Shown piece after piece: positions 16,675-24,134 of a stretch of 30,920 bases of DNA; position 1 is the stretch's first letter, and each line of letters starts with the position of its first letter. The translations under genes and the position numbers were made by a program. The stretch covers positions 1 to 30,920 of the IMG/VR virus record IMGVR_UViG_3300021197_001064. The stretch is one strand, 5' to 3'. The DNA is from a virus. The notes below the pieces were generated by a model that was given only the letters and a program-made list of their open reading frames with translations, was not told the origin of the DNA and ran no database searches.

Positions 16675-16756
16675 CAACTAACTCGGCGCTCCGTGCCGTC
16701 GTTAGGGGCATTTGAGGTCTCTCCGCAGATAGCCCCATGCACGGACCAAGGATTTT

Positions 16757-18289
16757 ATGGATATTCGTAGATTTGCTGAAATATTTGATGGCCTGAAACA
16801 GGCATATGGGACTTTTAAAATTGAGTCCAAGTCTAGCAGCGGCAAGACGCAGGGTAAGGCAAACGTGGTTCGCGAACCTCGGACCAAGCAAGATTGGGAA
16901 AACCATCTAGCTGGTACACAGTCGATTGGGATCATCCCGATCAACGAGGACAACGCCTGCCGTTGGGGCTGTATTGATATCGATCAATACAACTTCAACC
17001 ACAAGGCTCTGATCGACAAGATACAGGCGGCGAAGCTACCTCTGGTGGTATGTCGTAGTAAATCAGGGGGCGCTCACGTCTTCTTGTTTACGGACGCCTT
17101 TATCCCCGCAAAAGACATGCAGGACGTGCTGACACAGCTTTGCGCGGGCCTAGGCTATGGCGGTAGCGAGATATTCCCGAAGCAGGTAAGTCTCAACCTT
17201 GAGCGTGGCGATGTGGGCAACTTCCTCAACATGCCGTACTTTGACCATGAGAATGGTTTGAGGTACGCCTTCAATCTGGACGGTACGGCGGCTACTTTAG
17301 AGCAGTTCTTTGCTTTGGTAGCAGAGAACGTACAGACGCACGAGCAGGCTCTGTCTTTAGTCGTTGAACAAGATCAATCACTGCCCATACCCGACGGCCC
17401 ACCTTGCTTACAGATACTGTGCAAGGAAGGTATAGGGGAAGGGGCTAGGAATAACGGGCTGTTCAACGTTGGTGTTTACTTACGCAAGGCGTATCCCGAC
17501 ACGTGGGAAACAGAGATCCTGAACCACAACATGAACTTTATCCACCCTCCGCTGCCCTTGGGCGAGGTGAATACGGTCGCCAAGCAGCTTGAGCGCAAAG
17601 ACTATGCGTACAAGTGCAGGGACGCCCCAATCAACGCGTACTGCAACCCCGAGCTATGCAAGACGCGTAAGTTTGGTATCGATGCTGCTGTCTCTGGCGT
17701 ACAAATCGCCAACCTGCGCAAGTACAACAGTGTTCCGCCCGTGTGGTTCTTGGACGTTCAAGGTCAGCCCTTGGAACTAGGGACAGACGACTTGATGAAC
17801 CAAGCGGCGTTTCAACGTGCCTGTGTGGAGCAGTTGAACTTCTTTCCTCGTACCGTGCAAAAGGCTCAGTGGGAGCAGCGTATCAACGCTTTGCTCAATG
17901 AGATGAGCGACACCGAGGGGCATGTGATTGAGGTAAGCCAAGATGTCAGTGTGAACGGGCAGTTTGCAGACCACTTGGAAGAGTTCTGCACGGGGCATCA
18001 AGCCGCTGATGAGAAAGAACAGATCTTACTCAAGCGACCATGGACTGATGAAGATCAGAAAGAAACGTACTTCCGGCTCAAGGATCTGGAGGCACACTTG
18101 GTAAAAGCTAATTTCAAGGCGTACAAAACGCACCAGATCGCGCAGAGACTGCGTGACGTAAACGGCGAAGCAACTCAGCTTCGTATACAAGGCAAGGTTA
18201 TTCGTTTGTGGAAGATACCCGCACATGAACAACTGACCGGTCGCGTGGCAGAGCCATCGTTCGGTAAAGAAGACGAGATACCTTTTTAG
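16757..18289 (+). CDS. Archaeo-eukaryotic-type primase (TOTE-like AEP)
   Basis: This 510-residue protein is a primase of the archaeo-eukaryotic superfamily, closest to the AEP domain of TOTE conflict systems. Motif I is GCIDIDQY (Asp74, Asp76, metal-binding), motif II is SKSGGAHVFLF (His107), and a downstream EIFPKQ...GNFLNMPYF block (138-162) is typical of this subgroup. Residues about 280-310 carry a Cys pattern (YKCRDAPINAYCNPELCKTR), a possible metal-binding element often seen in phage relatives. The C-terminal 180 residues are unassigned. It likely makes primers for the polymerase encoded downstream, as no DnaG-type primase is visible. The ATG at 16757 has AAGGA five bases upstream. The 82-bp gap before it holds only a weak inverted repeat. 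Confidence 0.82.
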   Translation: MDIRRFAEIFDGLKQAYGTFKIESKSSSGKTQGKANVVREPRTKQDWENHLAGTQSIGIIPINEDNACRWGCIDIDQYNFNHKALIDKIQAAKLPLVVCRSKSGGAHVFLFTDAFIPAKDMQDVLTQLCAGLGYGGSEIFPKQVSLNLERGDVGNFLNMPYFDHENGLRYAFNLDGTAATLEQFFALVAENVQTHEQALSLVVEQDQSLPIPDGPPCLQILCKEGIGEGARNNGLFNVGVYLRKAYPDTWETEILNHNMNFIHPPLPLGEVNTVAKQLERKDYAYKCRDAPINAYCNPELCKTRKFGIDAAVSGVQIANLRKYNSVPPVWFLDVQGQPLELGTDDLMNQAAFQRACVEQLNFFPRTVQKAQWEQRINALLNEMSDTEGHVIEVSQDVSVNGQFADHLEEFCTGHQAADEKEQILLKRPWTDEDQKETYFRLKDLEAHLVKANFKAYKTHQIAQRLRDVNGEATQLRIQGKVIRLWKIPAHEQLTGRVAEPSFGKEDEIPF

Positions 18290-18297
18290 GAGGAACA

Positions 18298-18531
18298 ATG
18301 ACAGGACTAGTATTTCCAGAGGGCCTACGGGTCTTTAAACCACGGCAGAAGGCACCTGAGTTTGTGAAAGGCGCTTTGTTGATCAACCGGCAGGAACTCA
18401 TTGATTGGCTGCAACAGCAGACCGAAGAAGAGATCCGAATCGACATTCTACAAGCGAAAGCCCCCAAAACAGGGTGGTACTGCAAAGTGGACGATTGGAA
18501 GCCAGATAGCGCCCCGCAGGCAGACTTTTGA
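18298..18531 (+). CDS. Small conserved phage protein, unknown function
   Basis: This 77-residue protein has a strong Shine-Dalgarno (AGGAGG, 18288-18293) overlapping the primase stop, four bases from its ATG. The sequence (MTGLVFPEGLRVFKPRQKAP, then VKGALLINRQELIDWL) has no membrane segment or catalytic motif. The strong site between primase and helicase genes suggests high expression. From memory, similar short proteins starting with a P-G-hydrophobic motif and a helix with DWL occur beside phage replication genes, without known function. Confidence 0.8.
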   Translation: MTGLVFPEGLRVFKPRQKAPEFVKGALLINRQELIDWLQQQTEEEIRIDILQAKAPKTGWYCKVDDWKPDSAPQADF

Positions 18532-18806
18532 TAGTTCTCGAAGGCTTTGAAGAAGCATTAATTGGAGTAGGGGAGTGCGTTGGCGTGGACTCCCCCGTCA
18601 TGGTGTATGACTACAATAAATGTCTGGCCGTGCTGATGAAGCAGCACAACTGGGACGTGGAGGATGCCGTTGAGTGGATGGACTACAACGTGTTGTCTAC
18701 GCACATGGGCGAAGCCAACCCTGTGTTTGTGTTTCCTACCAAAGATTTGGCCGAACTAGCCGCAGAGCACGGCATTGAGGTCACGGAAGAGGATGTTTTT
18801 CACTAA
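18528..18806 (+). CDS. Small conserved phage protein, TTG start
   Basis: This 92-residue protein is read from a TTG at 18528 that overlaps the previous stop (TTGA). The TTG is preferred over the first in-frame ATG (18600) because the early segment (LEGFEEALIGVG) and the following VMVYDYNKCLAVLM are, from memory, the conserved core of a small phage family, as are the later EDAVEWMDYNV and PVFV segments. Function is unknown and no metal or nucleotide site is evident. It ends in a TAATG overlap with the helicase gene, so four consecutive replication genes are translationally coupled. Confidence 0.8.
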   Translation: MIVLEGFEEALIGVGECVGVDSPVMVYDYNKCLAVLMKQHNWDVEDAVEWMDYNVLSTHMGEANPVFVFPTKDLAELAAEHGIEVTEEDVFH

Positions 18807-20347
18807 TGCAACGTATCTTTGGCCCTCCGGGCACCGGTAAAACGACGACTCTTCTCAATCTCGTGGAAAACGAGCTAGCAAAAGGAACGCCGCCTAACCG
18901 AATCGCGTTCTTTGCATTTACCCGCAAGGCCGCAAACGAGGCTAAAGACCGTGCTGCCAAGAGGTTTGGGCTAGATCCCAAGAACGATCTGCCTTTCTTT
19001 CGCACCTTGCACAGTCTTGCGTTCAATCTAACCGGATTGAGGACCGACCAGTTGATGACGGGGCTTCACTACCAAGAGCTACAGCGTGCGACAGGCATTG
19101 AGCTAATGGAAGGCACCATGGACCACCTTGGCAAGGCTCCTCAGAACTACGTTAACGACGTTAATCACAGTCTGACCAAAGAAACGCCGTTGCTTCGCCT
19201 GATTACACTGGCACGGCTGAAGAAAAACCTGCTCAAAGATGAGTACAACCTGAGCGGGCTGGACGAGCCGTGGGTGGAAGTAGATTACGTTGCACGCTCT
19301 CTGAAGGCGTACAAGAAGACGCACGGCCTGTTTGACTACACCGACATGTTGGAGCTTTTTGCCAAGACCGCGCCCACTGTGTGCCCTACGTTCAAGCTAG
19401 CGATGCTTGACGAGGCGCAGGATCTATCGCCCTTGCAGTGGGACATAGCCCACGCGATTGACGGCAAGTCCGAGCGAATGTACTGCGCAGGTGACGACGA
19501 TCAGGCGATCTACAAATGGTCTGGGGCAGACGTTGAGCACTTTATCAACCTCGACGGCGGCAGTGAGGTTCTAGAGCAGAGCTACCGAGTCCCGTCGAAC
19601 ATTCACGTTGTCGCAGAGCGCATCTGCGCACGTATCAAGCGTCGGTTTCCCAAGAAATACCTGCCCAAGCCCAGCGAAGGCAAGCTACAGCGGCTTACTG
19701 ACTTCAGCGGGTTGGACATGAACCACGGCTCTTGGCTCTTTTTAGCGCAAGCAAACTACTTTTTGTCGCCTGTGCAGCAATTTTTAAAAAGTCAGGGCTA
19801 CTACTTCGAGTATGGGGGTGGTGTGCGCAGCGTTCGCGACAAGATACGCGTGGCTCTGTCTGCGTGGAACTGTATGCAAAACAACGAACCGATCTCTTTC
19901 GAGTCGGCCAAGGCCATGTACTCATTCATGTCAGGCAACGGCGTGCGGGTGGCCCGTGGCTACAAGAAGATTGTAGGCGATCCAGAAGCATTGTTTACCT
20001 ACGACGACCTCAAAGATTTTAACGGGTTACTGGCTACGCCAGACATGGATTGGAGAGACGCACTCGACAAGCTGCCCGACGTGGACGTGGCCTACATCAA
20101 CGCCCTAGTGCAACGGGGCGAGGACCTGTCAGCAGAGCCTCGTATACGCCTGTCCACGATCCACGGTGCCAAAGGAGGCGAAGCAGACAACGTCGTACTG
20201 TTCACCGACATCACCGCAGCCGCAGAAGCCAGCATGGAAAGCGACCCAGATTCCATGCACAGGGTCTTCTATGTAGCCGTCACCCGCACCAGACAGAATC
20301 TATATACCCTAGAGCCGCAGAACTTCTACAGGAGCTACGCAATATGA
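18806..20347 (+). CDS. UvrD/Rep-like superfamily 1A DNA helicase
   Basis: This 513-residue protein is a complete SF1A helicase. Walker A is GPPGTGKTTT (6-15), motif Ia FAFTRKAANEA, motif Ib FRTLHSLAF, motif II LDEAQDLSPLQ (about 200-210), motif III AGDDDQAIYKWSGAD, motif IV SYRVPSNIH, motif V STIHGAKGGEADNVVLF and motif VI VFYVAVTRTRQNLY. It would unwind DNA 3' to 5' ahead of or behind the phage polymerase. It is shorter than cellular UvrD (about 720), consistent with small 1B/2B insertions. No DnaB/gp4-type helicase is seen, so this may be the replicative helicase or a partner of the SNF2 motor. It overlaps both neighbours by one (upstream) and four (downstream) bases. Confidence 0.93.
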   Translation: MQRIFGPPGTGKTTTLLNLVENELAKGTPPNRIAFFAFTRKAANEAKDRAAKRFGLDPKNDLPFFRTLHSLAFNLTGLRTDQLMTGLHYQELQRATGIELMEGTMDHLGKAPQNYVNDVNHSLTKETPLLRLITLARLKKNLLKDEYNLSGLDEPWVEVDYVARSLKAYKKTHGLFDYTDMLELFAKTAPTVCPTFKLAMLDEAQDLSPLQWDIAHAIDGKSERMYCAGDDDQAIYKWSGADVEHFINLDGGSEVLEQSYRVPSNIHVVAERICARIKRRFPKKYLPKPSEGKLQRLTDFSGLDMNHGSWLFLAQANYFLSPVQQFLKSQGYYFEYGGGVRSVRDKIRVALSAWNCMQNNEPISFESAKAMYSFMSGNGVRVARGYKKIVGDPEALFTYDDLKDFNGLLATPDMDWRDALDKLPDVDVAYINALVQRGEDLSAEPRIRLSTIHGAKGGEADNVVLFTDITAAAEASMESDPDSMHRVFYVAVTRTRQNLYTLEPQNFYRSYAI

Positions 20348-20583
20348 ACGACATGGTCAACTCACCGGCCCACTACGCTGACGCTGAGATCGAATGTATC
20401 GACGCCATGATCGCGGCTTTTGGCTCAGAGGCCGTGCAGACTTACTGCCGCCTAGCCAGCTTTAAGTACCAGTGGCGGGCGGGCAAGAAATTCGATGCGC
20501 AAGAAGATTTAAAAAAATCGATCTGGTACACCCGTTTTGCGATGGGTGATGATCCAAGGAAGACACATGCAGAAGGCTACTAA
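20344..20583 (+). CDS. DUF3310 family protein
   Basis: This 79-residue protein starts at an ATG overlapping the helicase stop (ATGA); a longer open frame upstream lies inside the helicase gene and is not used. It matches the DUF3310 pattern: VNSPAHY at the start, IECIDAMIAAFGSE, then FKYQWRAGKK and EDLKKSIWYTRF. DUF3310 proteins are common in phages, often near nucleotide-metabolism or replication genes, and have no established function. Its last 17 bases overlap the start of the polymerase gene, whose ribosome-binding site lies inside this gene. Confidence 0.88.
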   Translation: MNDMVNSPAHYADAEIECIDAMIAAFGSEAVQTYCRLASFKYQWRAGKKFDAQEDLKKSIWYTRFAMGDDPRKTHAEGY

Positions 20584-22474
20584 ATTGCAATTCCCACTTT
20601 TTTCGACCGAATCCGAATGGACAGCGCCTTTTGAACTGGTAGACCTTACCGGTGCCAAAGAAATCGCTATCGACTTAGAAACGCGTGACCCCAACCTCAA
20701 GCAGATGGGGCCGGGTTGGCCTCGCAAAGACGGGGACGTTGTCGGCATAGCCATTGCCACAGAAGGCTTTGAAGCTTACTACCCTATCGCGCACCTTGGC
20801 GGGGGTAATCTCGACAAAGGACAGGTGCTGCGCTGGCTCAAGAAGCAGCTAGCCACCGACTGCCCAAAGATCATGCACAACGCACCTTACGATCTGGGGT
20901 GGCTCAAGGCCCTCGACATACCCGTCAACGGCAAGATCATCGACACCATGATCATGGCTGCGCTGCTGGACGAAAACCGCTTCAGCTACAGCCTGAACGC
21001 CCTGTCTTACGACTATCTGGGCAAGGCTAAGTCAGAAAAGCTACTCACACAGGCCGCAGTGGACTTCGGGGTAGACCCCAAAGCAGAGCTATGGAAGCTT
21101 CCTGCGCAGTTTGTAGGGCCTTACGGCGAACAAGACGCCCGTCTGGCTTACGATCTGTACAAATTCTTTCGCGTTGAGATCAACAAAGAAGAGCTAGAAA
21201 CCATCTTTGACCTTGAAACGCGGCTCACGCCTTGCCTGATCGACATGACCTACCGTGGCATACGGGTTGATCTAGAGCGGTGTGAACGCTCCAAGCAACA
21301 ACTTTTAAAAAGAGAGAAGCAAACCTACCGAGAAATCAACAAAGAAGCGGGCTACGACGTTGAGATCTGGGCGGCAACTTCTTTAGCCAAAGCATTCGAC
21401 AAGCTAAAAGTTGCTTATCCGCGCACGGCCAAGGGCGCTCCATCGTTTACCAAGGCGTTTTTGAGCGAAAACCCGCACCCGTTTGCGAAAATGATCGTCG
21501 AGGCACGTAACCTCAATAAGATCCAAGGCACTTTCATAAATAATATTATGAAGTTTGTAGGCTCCGACTGCCGCATCCACGGGCATATCAATCAGCTTCG
21601 CAGTGACGACGGGGGCACCGTCTCCGGACGCCTGTCGATGTCGAACCCAAACCTCCAACAGATCCCTGCCCGCGATCCAGAGCTAGGGCCAATGATCCGC
21701 AGCCTGTTCCTGCCGGAAGAAGGCGAACTGTGGGCAGCTATCGACTATTCGCAGCAAGAACCACGGATCTTGACCCATTACGCCAGCGTTTTCGGGGCGT
21801 GGAAGAACCGTCCGTTGGGCGGGGCGCAAGAGTTTGTGGACGGCTACACCAACGATCCGGACATGGATTTCCACACAATGGTTGCCGACATGGCAAACAT
21901 CAGCCGCAAACAAGCCAAGACGATAAACCTCGGCATGATGTACGGCATGGGTGTGCGCAAGCTATCCGAGCAGCTAGATCTGGACATTGACGAGGCAAAA
22001 GACCTCACGCGCCAGTACCACAACCGCGTGCCTTTTGTGAAAGAGCTAATGAACGGCGTGTCACGGTCCGTGGATCAAAAAGCAGACGGTTCCCTTCGAT
22101 CTTTGAAAGGCCGAAAGTGCCGGTTCAACATGTTTGAGCCACTGGGCTATGACGTGCAGAAAGCGATGCCTTTGAAAGAAGCGAAGGCTACATACGGCGA
22201 AACGGCTCCGCTGAAGCGTGCGTACACGTACAAGGCGCTAAATCGTCTGATACAAGCCTCTGCTGCGGACATGACCAAGCAGGCCATGGTCGATTTGTAC
22301 GAAGCTGGGGAGCGGCCCCTGTTGCAGGTACACGACGAATTGGGTTGCAGCGTGCGGGACGTGGAACACGCCAAGCGGATCAGGGAGATCATGGAAGCTG
22401 CTATACCGCTGCGCGTACCTAGCAAATGCGACATTGATCTCGGGCAAAGCTGGGGCGAAACAGAAGAAGTATAG
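20567..22474 (+). CDS. DNA polymerase I (family A) with 3'-5' exonuclease
   Basis: This 635-residue enzyme is the replicative DNA polymerase. The start at 20567 has AAGGA just upstream; an earlier in-frame TTG at 20537 lacks support. The DEDDy proofreading domain is intact: Asp36/Glu38 in AIDLETR, Asn105/Asp109 in HNAPYDL, Tyr186/Asp190 in YGEQD. There is no 5' nuclease domain. Polymerase motif A is AIDYSQQEPR (Asp393), motif B RKQAKTINLGMMYG (Arg447, Lys451, Leu455) and motif C VHDE (589-591). Leu455 is equivalent to E. coli Phe762; Leu there is known from marine phage polymerases and has been proposed to mark slower, often temperate, replication. It closes the replication operon and overlaps the DUF3310 gene by 17 bases. 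Confidence 0.95.
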   Translation: MQKATKLQFPLFSTESEWTAPFELVDLTGAKEIAIDLETRDPNLKQMGPGWPRKDGDVVGIAIATEGFEAYYPIAHLGGGNLDKGQVLRWLKKQLATDCPKIMHNAPYDLGWLKALDIPVNGKIIDTMIMAALLDENRFSYSLNALSYDYLGKAKSEKLLTQAAVDFGVDPKAELWKLPAQFVGPYGEQDARLAYDLYKFFRVEINKEELETIFDLETRLTPCLIDMTYRGIRVDLERCERSKQQLLKREKQTYREINKEAGYDVEIWAATSLAKAFDKLKVAYPRTAKGAPSFTKAFLSENPHPFAKMIVEARNLNKIQGTFINNIMKFVGSDCRIHGHINQLRSDDGGTVSGRLSMSNPNLQQIPARDPELGPMIRSLFLPEEGELWAAIDYSQQEPRILTHYASVFGAWKNRPLGGAQEFVDGYTNDPDMDFHTMVADMANISRKQAKTINLGMMYGMGVRKLSEQLDLDIDEAKDLTRQYHNRVPFVKELMNGVSRSVDQKADGSLRSLKGRKCRFNMFEPLGYDVQKAMPLKEAKATYGETAPLKRAYTYKALNRLIQASAADMTKQAMVDLYEAGERPLLQVHDELGCSVRDVEHAKRIREIMEAAIPLRVPSKCDIDLGQSWGETEEV

Positions 22475-22476
22475 TG

Positions 22477-22505
22477 TTGCGCGGGTTATAGGATTGCCTT
22501 ATAAT
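22477..22505 (+). promoter_or_regulatory. Sigma70-like promoter for the ribbon-helix-helix gene
   Basis: TTGCGC (22477-22482) and a perfect TATAAT (22500-22505) are 17 bp apart. The expected start point, six to eight bases after the -10, falls on or beside the A of the ATG at 22513, implying a leaderless message. It overlaps the end of the polymerase region. Confidence 0.65.
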
Positions 22506-22512
22506 CTCGCGT

Positions 22513-22689
22513 ATGGATACCAATAAATGGAAATCAGTTCTCGTTCCGGTCCCCGTGTACCGGCAGATCAAAGAAATTGCGCAGTTGGAAGACCGCTCAA
22601 TCAGCGGACAATTGCGTAAGATTTTTAGCGAGTGGAAAGAAGATCGTGCCCGAGAGGCGCGGCAGCTAGACGCTTACCGCGAAGGCTAA
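22513..22689 (+). CDS. Ribbon-helix-helix (CopG/Arc-like) DNA-binding protein
   Basis: This 58-residue protein has a short basic strand (KSVLVPVPVYRQI) followed by two helices (EIAQLEDRSISGQLRKIF), the order of a CopG/Arc/MetJ ribbon-helix-helix repressor, which binds DNA as a dimer through the paired strands. The C-terminal 18 residues are a charged helix. A strong promoter lies directly upstream, and no Shine-Dalgarno site precedes the ATG, so translation is probably leaderless, as for lambda cI from PRM. It stands alone after the replication operon and converges on the minus-strand operon, with the two stop codons overlapping (22686-22689). A phage regulator role is likely; targets are unknown. 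Confidence 0.75.
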   Translation: MDTNKWKSVLVPVPVYRQIKEIAQLEDRSISGQLRKIFSEWKEDRAREARQLDAYREG

Positions 22690-22898
22690 CCCGTTATTTG
22701 TTTGTTTTGAAACCTGCGCCGCAGTTCTACGCGGCAGCAGTTGATGGTAGCCATCCACTCTTCTGATCGATCTGACGTAGCGTCGGGATATGCGACCAGT
22801 AGTGTCGCCGTGTCTTGCAGCCGCTTTTGAATGTCACTTATCTTGTCGGCCTTTGTTAATTCTTCAAACAACCTGTGCGTAAACGATTTATTCACCAT
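22686..22898 (-). CDS. Small charged accessory protein, unknown function
   Basis: This 70-residue protein is the last gene of the minus-strand operon. It is mostly helical and charged (HRLFEELTKADKISDIQKRL), with two adjacent Cys (NCCRVELRRRF) and a basic C-terminus. No known family is recognised. Its start overlaps the end of the upstream gene by 11 bases, a spacing typical of coupled phage genes. Its stop overlaps the stop of the convergent ribbon-helix-helix gene, with no terminator visible between them. Confidence 0.6.
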   Translation of the reverse strand: MVNKSFTHRLFEELTKADKISDIQKRLQDTATLLVAYPDATSDRSEEWMATINCCRVELRRRFQNKQITG

Positions 22899-23121
22899 TT
22901 AGTTTTAATCCTTCCAGCTTTTCCAACACCGAAGTCCAATTCTCTTTGACCTCTTGCTCTTGATCTTTGTCGTGCGAATGAAACCAAAAGCACGTGCCGA
23001 TCAGGCCGTGTATGCGGGGGTCGTCTTTCGACATTTTTAAAAGTTGAATTAACATCAGCGCCTGTTGCGCGGACAGATTTATCGAAAGGGTTGCTTCTTC
23101 AATTTCTGTCTTTTCTGTCAT
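22888..23121 (-). CDS. Small acidic accessory protein, unknown function
   Basis: This 77-residue protein starts at an ATG with GAGGA nine bases upstream. It reads MTEKTEIEEATLSINLSAQQ followed by a leucine/methionine-rich helix and a segment with His and Trp (CFWFHSHDKD). The acidic N-terminus and amphipathic helix suggest a small binding protein. I do not recognise it. It overlaps the next gene by 11 bases and follows the membrane miniprotein gene by 12 bases. Confidence 0.65.
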   Translation of the reverse strand: MTEKTEIEEATLSINLSAQQALMLIQLLKMSKDDPRIHGLIGTCFWFHSHDKDQEQEVKENWTSVLEKLEGLKLNGE

Positions 23122-23133
23122 GTGGGTTGTCCT

Positions 23134-23235
23134 CTATCGTCCTACTGTAAGTACCAGAACGAAGGAAAGCAGGTTGATCGCAACAATAATGCCTATGCCA
23201 ATCAGGATGCCTAGTTTTACGCTGTCCTTGTCCAC
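23134..23235 (-). CDS. 33-residue single-pass membrane miniprotein
   Basis: Below usual gene-length cut-offs, this frame starts with GTG at 23235 preceded by GGGAGAA at five-base spacing and ends with TAG at 23134-23136. It encodes (M)DKDSVKLG followed by about 22 hydrophobic residues (ILIGIGIIVAI, then NLLSFVLVLTV) and a closing Gly-Arg. This is a classic small N-out or N-in single transmembrane segment with an Arg at the end. It lies between a repeat region and the 77-residue gene in the same operon. Good ribosome-binding site, hydrophobicity and spacing support a real gene; function is unknown. Membrane regulation, exclusion or lysis timing are possibilities only. Confidence 0.6.
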   Translation of the reverse strand: MDKDSVKLGILIGIGIIVAINLLSFVLVLTVGR

Positions 23236-23252
23236 GGCGTTCTCCCGAAAAA

Positions 23253-23352
23253 AGCCCCGCCTTCGGGCACGCGGACGGGAACGCGCAGGAAAGAGTATGT
23301 TAGCTCTTGCCCTAAAAAGTCCCGCCTTTGGGGCACGCGGACGGGAACGCGC
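23253..23352. repeat. Two GC-rich direct repeats of about 34 bp
   Basis: Copies at 23253-23286 and 23318-23352 share CACGCGGACGGGAACGCGC exactly and CCCGCCTT just before it, 65 bp apart. Flanking A-runs and CCC words are also shared, so the duplicated unit may be about 50 bp. On the minus strand, each unit reads GC-rich inverted sequence followed by a T-run (TTTTTT at 23247-23252; TTTTT at 23313-23317), resembling weak terminators or attenuators before the membrane miniprotein gene. The rest of the 23236-23404 gap holds no convincing gene. Confidence 0.75.
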
Positions 23353-23404
23353 TTGGAGGGCTGTGATTGCCCAACCCGAACTGGTTTGCCCCAGAGCATA
23401 TCAA

Positions 23405-23923
23405 TTAATCAGACTCGACCGGAACAACCGATTGCAGTTCCACATCAAAGTCAAACTTGCAGGAAGCCTGCGACTCAACCTTCTTACGCAATTGATTTAA
23501 ACGCCCTTCTCGAACATACAGCGCGTGGTAAGTTGAGTTACTGACCGCATAGTCCCCCGTTTGAGCATCCAAACGTTGGTAATCCTCTCTGATATCCATC
23601 GCAGTCGTGGACAAAAGATCCAACAAAATTGCGATGTCGTCGTTGTTCAACGCCGCGCTCTTCGCGGCACGCGGCTCTTGCGGAGGAGGCGTCTGGCTCT
23701 CACCGTCGCGCAAAAACAAACGAACGCGGTCCACGGTGCGCTCTGACGGTTTTTTGATCGTCCCGAACACAAAACCTTTCATCGTGGCGTAGTCCACACC
23801 CACCGCATCGGCGACCGTGCGAATACCCGCCGTGATCTTCTTACCAGACTTCTCAGCCTCTTCCACGGCCAAAGAGTTCATCGCTGTCTGCATCTCATGC
23901 AGTTTTAAAAAATTAACCGACAT
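23405..23923 (-). CDS. Putative helix-turn-helix regulator (Cro/C1-like)
   Basis: This 172-residue protein starts at an ATG with AGGAG six bases upstream. Residues about 30-70 (ITAGIRTVADAVGVDYATMK, then FGTIKKPSERTVDRVRLFL) have the spacing of a Cro/C1-type helix-turn-helix: a helix with A-D-A-V-G-V, a recognition helix and a Pro-Ser-X-R-T-V following helix. A Pro/Gln-rich linker (about 80-95) leads to a helical C-terminal half that may dimerise. It lies in the accessory operon, overlapping the upstream gene by 11 bases. A DNA-binding regulator is plausible; sequence match to known repressors is weak. Confidence 0.6.
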   Translation of the reverse strand: MSVNFLKLHEMQTAMNSLAVEEAEKSGKKITAGIRTVADAVGVDYATMKGFVFGTIKKPSERTVDRVRLFLRDGESQTPPPQEPRAAKSAALNNDDIAILLDLLSTTAMDIREDYQRLDAQTGDYAVSNSTYHALYVREGRLNQLRKKVESQASCKFDFDVELQSVVPVESD

Positions 23924-24134
23924 TGCTTTCTCCTACGCCCATGAATTTGCACATTGCTTTAAATTTCAACATGTTAACGACCCTTTCTGGCAATCCGCCT
24001 TCAAGGTTACGAACGATATCTTCTAACTCAACCCGCTCTGAATCACTCCACGTTCTTGGGAGTAGCTGCATCACCAGCACCTGATACAGGGCTTCTTCGG
24101 CGTTTTCTGGGCTTTTGTCCATGCTCAAGTTCAT
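23913..24134 (-). CDS. Small helical accessory protein overlapping its upstream gene
   Basis: This 73-residue protein ([20 protein letters not shown]...) starts at 24134 with GGAG seven bases upstream. A second ATG four codons later (24122) is possible. It is mainly helical, with [17 protein letters not shown] in the middle and a Met/Lys-rich end. The first 92 bases overlap the end of the upstream coiled-coil gene in another frame, which is long for this genome. Both frames have plausible ribosome-binding sites. No known family is recognised. Confidence 0.55.
   Translation of the reverse strand: MNLSMDKSPENAEEALYQVLVMQLLPRTWSDSERVELEDIVRNLEGGLPERVVNMLKFKAMCKFMGVGESNVG

Noticed and set aside
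20050-20343. Long upstream extension of the DUF3310 frame
   Set aside because: It lies inside the UvrD helicase gene in another frame; the DUF3310 domain starts exactly at the ATG at 20344.
23217-23399. Minus-strand frame with repeated RVPVRVP peptide
   Set aside because: The peptide repeat follows from the 34-bp DNA repeats; it overlaps the membrane miniprotein start and lacks a convincing ribosome-binding site.
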